A DNA stretch of 64,000 bases, taken from positions 62,001-126,000 of the forward strand of contig NZ_LMUM01000021.1 of assembly GCF_009765985.1 (NCBI RefSeq). Direction: 5' to 3'. Made by a program: the position numbers and the translations under genes. The notes beneath the pieces are model-generated. The model was given only the letters and a program-made list of their open reading frames with translations, did not search any database and was not told the DNA's origin. This document shows positions 58,228-64,000 of this stretch, piece after piece (positions within the stretch are counted from its first letter, which is position 1; every line of letters begins with the position of its first letter). The DNA comes from Acidobacterium sp. S8. Lineage in GTDB: Bacteria; Acidobacteriota; Terriglobia; Terriglobales; Acidobacteriaceae.

Positions 58228-59126
58228 GCGATCTCGCAATTGAAACGCGGTCCCTGTACAAGCATTACCGCTCACTCCATGCGGTCGACGGCCTCGATAT
58301 GAGCGTCCCCCGCGGCTCCATTTATGGATTCATGGGTCGTAACGGCGCCGGTAAGACCACTACCATCCGCATGCTCGCCGGGCTGACGCACCAAACATCA
58401 GGAGATATAAAGATCCTCGGCCTCGACCCACGGACCGACCGCACACAGCTCCTCGATCGTACCGGCTTTGTCGTCGACAAAATGCTTCTGCCTTCGATGA
58501 CCGGAGACGACCTCGTCCGCTTCAATCGCGGGTTTTTTCCGCGCTGGAGTGACGCCCTGGCCACAAAATATGCCGACGTGCTCGAAATTCCGATGAAGCA
58601 GAAGTTCCGCAAGCTTTCGACCGGCAGCCAGACCAAGCTCTGTCTTCTTCTTGCTCTTGCGCAGGGTGCGGAGTTGCTGATTCTCGACGAGCCGACTGCA
58701 GGACTCGATCCGGTTGTCACCGACCAGCTGCTGCGCGTGCTTGTCGACGACTTCGCCAACGAGGGCCGCACATTATTTCTCTCGTCGCATCATCTTTCCG
58801 AAGTCGAGCGCGTTGCCGACTGGATCGGCATCATCGATCAAGGCAAGCTGTTGCTCGAAGCGCCTCTCGACGATGTCCGCTCCGGCTTCCGCCGCATCCG
58901 CGTCATCGGCGAAGACCTGTCTTTATCGCGCGGCGAAATTTTCAGGACAAAAAAAGGCGAGGGCGCCACCGAATATATTCTTCGCGCCAATGCTGAAGCC
59001 TTCATCGCGGAGCTGCGCAGCCAAGGCGCCGCCATTCTCGATGTGGCTCCGATGAATCTTTCAGAAGTCTTTCTCGAAGTTGTTGGAAAGGGGGAAAAGC
59101 ATGTACCTGTGGAAATATTGGCGTGA
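58224..59126 (+). CDS. ABC transporter ATP-binding protein
   Basis: 300 residues. Walker A is GRNGAGKTT with Lys44; Walker B is LLILDEPTAGLDP; the H-loop is SSHHLSEVERVAD. The signature is FRKLSTGSQTKLCLLLALAQ, so the canonical LSGGQ reads LSTGSQ. The C-terminal tail of about 80 residues (GEIFRTKKGEGATEYILRAN) is typical of YtrB-type ATPases. It pairs with the ABC-2 permease that overlaps its end by 26 bp. Substrate unknown; YtrA-linked transporters are often induced by cell-wall antibiotics. Confidence 0.92.
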   Translation: MSDLAIETRSLYKHYRSLHAVDGLDMSVPRGSIYGFMGRNGAGKTTTIRMLAGLTHQTSGDIKILGLDPRTDRTQLLDRTGFVVDKMLLPSMTGDDLVRFNRGFFPRWSDALATKYADVLEIPMKQKFRKLSTGSQTKLCLLLALAQGAELLILDEPTAGLDPVVTDQLLRVLVDDFANEGRTLFLSSHHLSEVERVADWIGIIDQGKLLLEAPLDDVRSGFRRIRVIGEDLSLSRGEIFRTKKGEGATEYILRANAEAFIAELRSQGAAILDVAPMNLSEVFLEVVGKGEKHVPVEILA

Positions 59127-59868
59127 GAGCCGCATCCTCTTCGGTATAAGCCTACTGGCTATCGCCGTCTTAACCATCGCCATCCTGCGTGAGCGTCTGG
59201 TAATGGGCGGGCATCCGGATGGGAATGTTCAGTTCTCCGGAGTCTGGGCAGTCTTCCTCGGCATCCAGATTATCCCACTCTGCTTCATCGCATGGATCTT
59301 CGGCAGCTTCGGCGTCGGCCGTGACCTCGGCGAACACAGCGGCTCGTTTATCTTCAGCCGTCCTCAGAACCGCGCCTGGTTTATCTGGAGAGACTGGGGT
59401 TTCGGCCTGTTGCAGTTGCTCGTCATCGTGATCTGCCTCAACCTGGCAGGCTGGCTGCAGATACACCGTGTTCTGGCCTTCATGAGCGACTCCACTCGCG
59501 ACTTCGTCCTCTCTCAGAACGGCTATGCTTCCATCAAAATGTGCACGCTCATTGCCACTCTTGCCGCATTTCTACTGGCAGCACTCGTTTTCAGCCTCAC
59601 CTATTTTTCAACCATCCTGATCAAGAACGCCCGGGGACTTTTCATCAGTGCTGGTGTCTTTCTTGGCTATATGGTCCTCAGCATGGTTGTGAAACATTAT
59701 TGGCCATCTGTGGAACTCCCCAGCCTGCTCCTGCAGCCATTTACGAATACCCATCAGCTGGGTGACGGCACCGTCGGTCATCTCGGTATAGCCATGGCAA
59801 TTCGCGCGGTCCTCGTGCTGCTCTTTCCTATTGCGGCGCAGTTCGTCCTGGAGCGTGCAGATATTTGA
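59101..59868 (+). CDS. ABC-2 type transporter permease
   Basis: 255 residues from the ATG at 59101, which overlaps the ATPase gene by 26 bases; an upstream start at 59080 is possible. Six hydrophobic segments with the classical short first loop: WRESRILFGISLLAIAVLTI, FLGIQIIPLCFIAWIFGSFG, then FSRPQNRAWFIWRDWGFGLL (the Arg-rich SRPxxR motif of ABC-2 permeases), FLLAALVFSLTYFSTILIKN and the last helix near 240-262. Export with the upstream ATPase. Confidence 0.85.
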   Translation: MYLWKYWRESRILFGISLLAIAVLTIAILRERLVMGGHPDGNVQFSGVWAVFLGIQIIPLCFIAWIFGSFGVGRDLGEHSGSFIFSRPQNRAWFIWRDWGFGLLQLLVIVICLNLAGWLQIHRVLAFMSDSTRDFVLSQNGYASIKMCTLIATLAAFLLAALVFSLTYFSTILIKNARGLFISAGVFLGYMVLSMVVKHYWPSVELPSLLLQPFTNTHQLGDGTVGHLGIAMAIRAVLVLLFPIAAQFVLERADI

Positions 59869-59935
59869 TCGCCGCCTTCGGCTGCTGACGTTATGAACGT
59901 TCCGCAGGCAATAACTTGCCGCGGAGAGCGATTCG

Positions 59936-61834
59936 CTACTGCGCGGACACGGTGACATCACCATAGAATTTCCATTGAGTATGGAAATCCTTCGTCATGC
60001 TTTGATGCATAAGACTGGCCCGAATCATCTCGATCGGGATGCTGTTCTCCTTAAGCAGGGCATCGTGGAACTGGCGATTTGTCATTTTGCCTGCCTGGAC
60101 GAGTTCGCGGTGCAACGCATAGATCTGCATGCCGCCCAGCAGATAAGCTGCCTGGTACAGCGGCTCGTAGGCTCCGCTGAAAGAGCGCCGCACCTCACCC
60201 GCCGCAGCCTGCGGCTCAAAGCCAACCTGGCTCACCAGAAGGTCGATGCATTGCTGCGGTGTCCATTTTCCAAGATGAAAGTTAAGCGAGAAGATGATGC
60301 GTCCGCAACGGTGACGGCGCCAGGCAAGCCCGCCTACGCGCTCTTCCGGCGTGCGATCGAAACCCATGTCCCAGAAGAGCATTTCCCAGTAGAGAGCCCA
60401 CCCTTCGATAAGAAAGGGAGTGCCGCCGAAGGCCTGGCGATAGGAGCGATAACGCTCTTCCATAAATCCTTGCAGCTCATGGCCGGGAATCATCTCATGG
60501 AAGACGGTGGCATGCGCCATGGCCATATTGTTGGCGCGCATGCTGGTGATTCGCTGCTCATAGGACATGGAATCGGTTGGGTAGGCAACCTCCAGCACCT
60601 CGCCGCCAAGAAAGAATGGCGAAACCAGCTGTTGCTGCGGTGACATCATGCGCATCCGCCATGTCTCGCGCGCGAGCGGAGGTACGGTGACAAGGTCATG
60701 CTCATCGATGAATGCGATGGCCTGGAGCAGGTATTTATGGGCAAGCTCGGTTTGTTTTCCAGGCTCAACGTAAGTGTTCTTTACCTTATCGAGCGCCTTC
60801 TTCCAGTCATCACCGAAGCCCATTTCCTGCGAAGCGCGTATCATCTCGCGGTCGTTCCACGCGAACTCCTTTTCCGCAATGGCGATCAACTCTTCCGGTG
60901 TGTAGGGAATCATGGCAAATTGCAGCTCTTTGATGAGCGCATCGCGGCCAATCGCATGCCCGATGATGTCGCTGTTGTCGCCCGGATGGGCTGACTGGAC
61001 CGATTGCTCGAAGGAATCTTCACTGCCGCTACTGTCGGCTTTCTTCGCTTCGGCGGGCGGGTGCAGGCCTATTACTTTTTCCGACAGAAACTTGCCGTAA
61101 GCATCCAGGGCAGCAGCGGCGGTCTTGTAAGGCTCGGCTGCCCACCAGGTGAACATCGGATCGTAGGCGTCGTAGAAAACAAACCATTCGTGCAGCACGC
61201 GACGCAGCTCGTTCAAGTTCTCGATGGCGTGGTTTGCCGCTTCGCGCTTGCGCTGGGCATCGATGCTCTTCGGGTCCTGCTTATTTGCAGCAAGTTCGGC
61301 CTCGATCTTTTTCTGCATGTCGGTGCAGATTTTTTCAATCTGCGAAAGGGTTGCTGCGGATTGCTTGCCATCGATGGGCTCGATCTCGCGCTGCGCTATG
61401 AAGAGGGAGATGATCGCATCGGCGAAAGGCAGATAGGTAGCGGCTTCGTTGTCAAACTGCGTTTCTTCGGTGAGATAGCTGAGACGGCGGCCAAGGTAAT
61501 TGCGGAAGAGGATGTGGTCGATGCGCGCGTCTTCGCCGAGTTTTTCGAAGTCAATCTTGTTCAGGGTTTCCTGCCACTCGGTATAGAGCTTTCGCATGCG
61601 GTCGCGTGCCTGGGGCGCGAAGGCGATGCTGTAGTAGCGATGGAGGAGACTATGGTCAGCGGAAAAGCGCTCGATGTATGGCCGCAGCTCGCTGGAAGAT
61701 GTATCTATTTCAATGCCCGGAGCCTGTTGTTTTTGCTGCGCTGCTTCCGTGAAGGCCAGCCTGGGCGTTGAAACACTAAAGGCAGCGGCAGCGGGCACAC
61801 TGCGAAAGAGAAACGAGCGGCGAGTCGTCATCAT
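59936..61834 (-). CDS. DUF885 family zinc metalloprotease-like protein, Tat-exported
   Basis: 632 residues from the ATG at 61834; the open frame to 61924 overlaps lipA. Tat-type signal: MTTRRSFLFRSVPAAAAFSV. The family motif HEMIPGHELQGF (His446, Glu447, His452) with downstream EGWALYWE (Glu478) forms a gluzincin-like site. DUF885 proteins are predicted peptidases of unknown substrate. It follows lipA by 43 bp, at the end of a dacB-lipA-DUF885 run. Confidence 0.85.
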   Translation of the reverse strand: MMTTRRSFLFRSVPAAAAFSVSTPRLAFTEAAQQKQQAPGIEIDTSSSELRPYIERFSADHSLLHRYYSIAFAPQARDRMRKLYTEWQETLNKIDFEKLGEDARIDHILFRNYLGRRLSYLTEETQFDNEAATYLPFADAIISLFIAQREIEPIDGKQSAATLSQIEKICTDMQKKIEAELAANKQDPKSIDAQRKREAANHAIENLNELRRVLHEWFVFYDAYDPMFTWWAAEPYKTAAAALDAYGKFLSEKVIGLHPPAEAKKADSSGSEDSFEQSVQSAHPGDNSDIIGHAIGRDALIKELQFAMIPYTPEELIAIAEKEFAWNDREMIRASQEMGFGDDWKKALDKVKNTYVEPGKQTELAHKYLLQAIAFIDEHDLVTVPPLARETWRMRMMSPQQQLVSPFFLGGEVLEVAYPTDSMSYEQRITSMRANNMAMAHATVFHEMIPGHELQGFMEERYRSYRQAFGGTPFLIEGWALYWEMLFWDMGFDRTPEERVGGLAWRRHRCGRIIFSLNFHLGKWTPQQCIDLLVSQVGFEPQAAAGEVRRSFSGAYEPLYQAAYLLGGMQIYALHRELVQAGKMTNRQFHDALLKENSIPIEMIRASLMHQSMTKDFHTQWKFYGDVTVSAQ

Positions 61835-61877
61835 GACCCCAACAAGAATTAGTACGGTGGGGTCATTGTATCGCCGC

Positions 61878-62795
61878 TTACATGAGCATCGTAACGCCTG
61901 AGGAATTGGCCTGCTCGTGCGCATGATAGGACGAGCGTACTAGCGGACCGGACTCGACATGACGGAAGCCCATCTTCAGCGCTTCCTGCTTCATGAAGGC
62001 GAACTCGTCGGGTGTGTAGTAACGGGCCATCGGCAGATGATCTTTTGAGGGGCGCAGGTACTGGCCGATGGTCAGCACATTTGTTCCGACAGCTGCGAGA
62101 TCACGGTAGACCTGCAGCAACTCATCCATCTCTTCGCCAAGGCCAACCATGACGCCGGATTTAGTGGTAACGCTGGGATTTAGAGCCTTGGCGTATTCGA
62201 GCAAGCGGAGCGTGCGCTCATAGCGAGCACCGGAACGCACGGCGCGATAGAGCCGCGGAACCGATTCGGTGTTGTGATTCAGAATCTCGGGACGTGCTTC
62301 TACGACCGTTCGAATCGCATCTTCATTGCCTTGAAAATCGGGGACCAACACTTCCACTTGGCAGCCGGGAGCCTGCTTGCGAATCTCGTCGATGACCATG
62401 GCGAAGGCGCGTGCGCCGCCAAGGATATCGTCGTCGCGATTGACGCTGGTGATGACCGCGAACTTCAAGCCGAGTGTCGCTACTGCTTCCGCGACGCGGC
62501 GTGGCTCGTCGAAATCGATCGCGTCAGGACGGCCCTTAGGCACGGCGCAAAAGCCGCAGCGCCGGGTGCAGGTATTGCCCAGCATCATGAAGGTGGCGGT
62601 GTGATGATTCCAGCACTCGCCGATGTTGGGGCAATGTGCCGATTCGCAGACCGTGTGCAGATTGAGGCTGCGCGCCAGCTTCTTCAGGTCATGGTAGTTG
62701 TCGCCAACGGGAGCGCGCGCTTTCAGCCATTCCGGCTTGGGAGCGGGCTTACGCGGGGCGAGGTCAATCTGTATGAGGTCTGCTGAAGTAGCCAT
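61878..62795 (-). CDS. lipA: Lipoyl synthase
   Basis: 305 residues. Radical-SAM enzyme that inserts two sulfurs into octanoyl groups. Auxiliary cluster cysteines Cys50, Cys55, Cys61 (VCESAHCPNIGECW) and radical-SAM cysteines Cys76, Cys80, Cys83 (CTRRCGFC) are all present; the terminal Ser ligand is in VRSSYHA. No lipB adjacent. It lies 39 bp downstream of the dacB-like gene and is likely co-transcribed with it. Confidence 0.97.
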   Translation of the reverse strand: MATSADLIQIDLAPRKPAPKPEWLKARAPVGDNYHDLKKLARSLNLHTVCESAHCPNIGECWNHHTATFMMLGNTCTRRCGFCAVPKGRPDAIDFDEPRRVAEAVATLGLKFAVITSVNRDDDILGGARAFAMVIDEIRKQAPGCQVEVLVPDFQGNEDAIRTVVEARPEILNHNTESVPRLYRAVRSGARYERTLRLLEYAKALNPSVTTKSGVMVGLGEEMDELLQVYRDLAAVGTNVLTIGQYLRPSKDHLPMARYYTPDEFAFMKQEALKMGFRHVESGPLVRSSYHAHEQANSSGVTMLM

Positions 62796-62834
62796 GGCAA
62801 CCTTTTATTGTATCGTCTGCCTTCGAATTCTGCC

Positions 62835-64000
62835 TTAGTTTGCCGCGGCGATGGCCGCCACGATCTTGTCGATGGCTGCCCCTGTCTTGTCCATCACCGG
62901 AGAATGGTCATTGCACAAGATGGAGAAGATGAGGGTGCGTCCGCTGGCCGCCGTAACGTAACCGCTAAGGGCGTGCACTTCGTTCAGCGTGCCAGTTTTG
63001 GCAAAGACTTTCCCTTTGAGTGGGGGCTGCGTGAAACGGTTATCCAATGTGCCGTCGACCCCGCCGATGGGCAGCGAAGCGCGGTACACAGCTCCCCAGG
63101 GCTGACGGGCAGCATAGGCGAGCAGCATAGTAGCCGCGCGAGGCGTGATGACATCCTGCGGCGAGAGTCCCGAGCCATCGTAGAAGAAGAAATCCTGTGG
63201 CTGCACGCCTGCCGAGACCACGAACTGCCGCACGACGCGCGCTCCCTGCGCAATCGATCCATCGTCTCCCTGAGCTTTGCCCAGAATACGCAGCAGCATC
63301 TCCGCGTGGAGGTTCTGACTGACCTTATTCACCACTGTGACGATCTGACTCAGTGGCGGCGAGGTGTGCTGCGCGACGACACGCGCATTTGCTGGCAGGG
63401 CGAAAGGCAGCTGCTGACCGGGCGCAAACGGATGAAGGGCGAGCGACAGCCTTGATTCGGTCTCGAAGACCTGCGTGTCGCCTGAAAGTCGATGGCTGAC
63501 CTGCACCGCCGGGTTTGCGGCGATGCCATGTGTTGCCAGCGCCTGCGCAAAGCCGTCACCGGCAAATTTTGCCGAATCCTGTACGGCGATGGCGAAGTTT
63601 GCCGGCTTGCTACCTGCCGGAATTGTCCCATAAGCTCGCAGGAAGTTCTGGTCGGGCTGGCGGTCGAGCCCGAGATGCTGCTCCGAACCGGCGGGTGAGG
63701 TTACGGCTTCATTTTTCAGTCCCGCTGCATCTTCAGGCAGGCTTGGATTCCAGGTTGCAATCGCAGCATCCGTTGCGGTCGCTGCCGGGACCAGGGTTAG
63801 GTAATGGACATTGTCATTGACAGTCAGCGCGGAAACGGGCGCACCGTAGTCCCACATCAGATCGTCCTGCCCCCAACCTGCACCGTAACGCTCATAGGCG
63901 AAAAGGGTGTCATCGGCGACCACAGTGCCATCGAAGGAGCGGATGCCGCTCGCAGCTACTTGCGCCGCCAGATCATCGAGCGCGTAGAAGGGTGGGTTCG
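62835..64000 (-). CDS. dacB: D-alanyl-D-alanine carboxypeptidase/endopeptidase, PBP4-like (partial)
   Basis: Gene enters from the right edge; 388 codons visible, start and SxxK active site outside. Visible: FYALDDLAAQVAASGIRSFD then GTVVADD near the edge, DGSGLSPQDVITPRAATMLL (the SxN-type region of S13 peptidases), PLIGGVDGTL-like LPIGGVDGTLDNRF, and FAKTGTLNEVHALSGYVTAA with the KTG motif. It trims or cuts peptidoglycan peptides in the periplasm. Upstream of lipA on the same strand. Confidence 0.88.
   Translation of the reverse strand, partial: NPPFYALDDLAAQVAASGIRSFDGTVVADDTLFAYERYGAGWGQDDLMWDYGAPVSALTVNDNVHYLTLVPAATATDAAIATWNPSLPEDAAGLKNEAVTSPAGSEQHLGLDRQPDQNFLRAYGTIPAGSKPANFAIAVQDSAKFAGDGFAQALATHGIAANPAVQVSHRLSGDTQVFETESRLSLALHPFAPGQQLPFALPANARVVAQHTSPPLSQIVTVVNKVSQNLHAEMLLRILGKAQGDDGSIAQGARVVRQFVVSAGVQPQDFFFYDGSGLSPQDVITPRAATMLLAYAARQPWGAVYRASLPIGGVDGTLDNRFTQPPLKGKVFAKTGTLNEVHALSGYVTAASGRTLIFSILCNDHSPVMDKTGAAIDKIVAAIAAAN

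Overview
The window looks like chromosomal DNA from an Acidobacteriota member, probably Terriglobia/Acidobacteriaceae. The basis is recognition of gene families, not a search. It holds several Oar-like TonB-dependent receptors of about 1,180-1,260 aa with an N-terminal carboxypeptidase-regulatory domain, a CRTAC1 (FG-GAP + ASPIC/UnbV) protein, an ADOP/MacB-type permease, a TIGR03118 propeller, a stand-alone B12 mutase large subunit, and moderately high GC. I see no prophage, integrase, IS element or CRISPR array.

Layout. 0-9 kb: housekeeping and mixed genes (partial TIGR03118, acyl-CoA mutase, GNAT, glgC, orphan FtsX-type permease, RodZ-like HTH protein, metK). 9-18 kb: ada, an ArsR-SDR pair, an LssY_C protein, a KimA-like K+ transporter, an APC permease, a PYROXD2-like oxidoreductase and thpR. 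18-27 kb: a probable amino-sugar locus with an APC permease, a wrecked PfkB kinase, a secreted GH2 with the exo-beta-glucosaminidase signature, a TonB receptor broken by about six frameshifts, a LacI operator and a LacI regulator. 27-41 kb: a Tat-exported GH2, an intact TonB receptor, a CRTAC1 protein, a second intact TonB receptor after a long AT-rich leader, and a secreted TPR protein. 41-49 kb: ADOP permease, SGNH hydrolase and CE15 esterase divergently arranged, GNAT, sodC, mutM. 49-55 kb: tRNA-Ala(CGC) beside an AlaX editing protein, a DUF4252 protein, an HEYAH membrane protein, YciI, a VanX-like dipeptidase, a monooxygenase and a lactonase-like propeller. 55-64 kb: rho, rpoZ, a GntR-ABC operon that looks leaderless, then dacB (partial)-lipA-DUF885.

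How the genes work together. The polysaccharide block pairs outer-membrane receptors with exported glycosidases under LacI-type control. CG-centred palindromes lie before each receptor or GH2 promoter, and one 15-mer recurs in front of the GH2 gene and the second receptor. Two members of the amino-sugar part are degraded while the hydrolase, regulator and permease remain open, which suggests recent loss of that pathway. The CRTAC1/receptor/TPR trio is the best candidate for an incompletely described system. Starts were moved inward from the longest frame wherever ribosome-binding sites, signal peptides or overlap with a neighbour required it.
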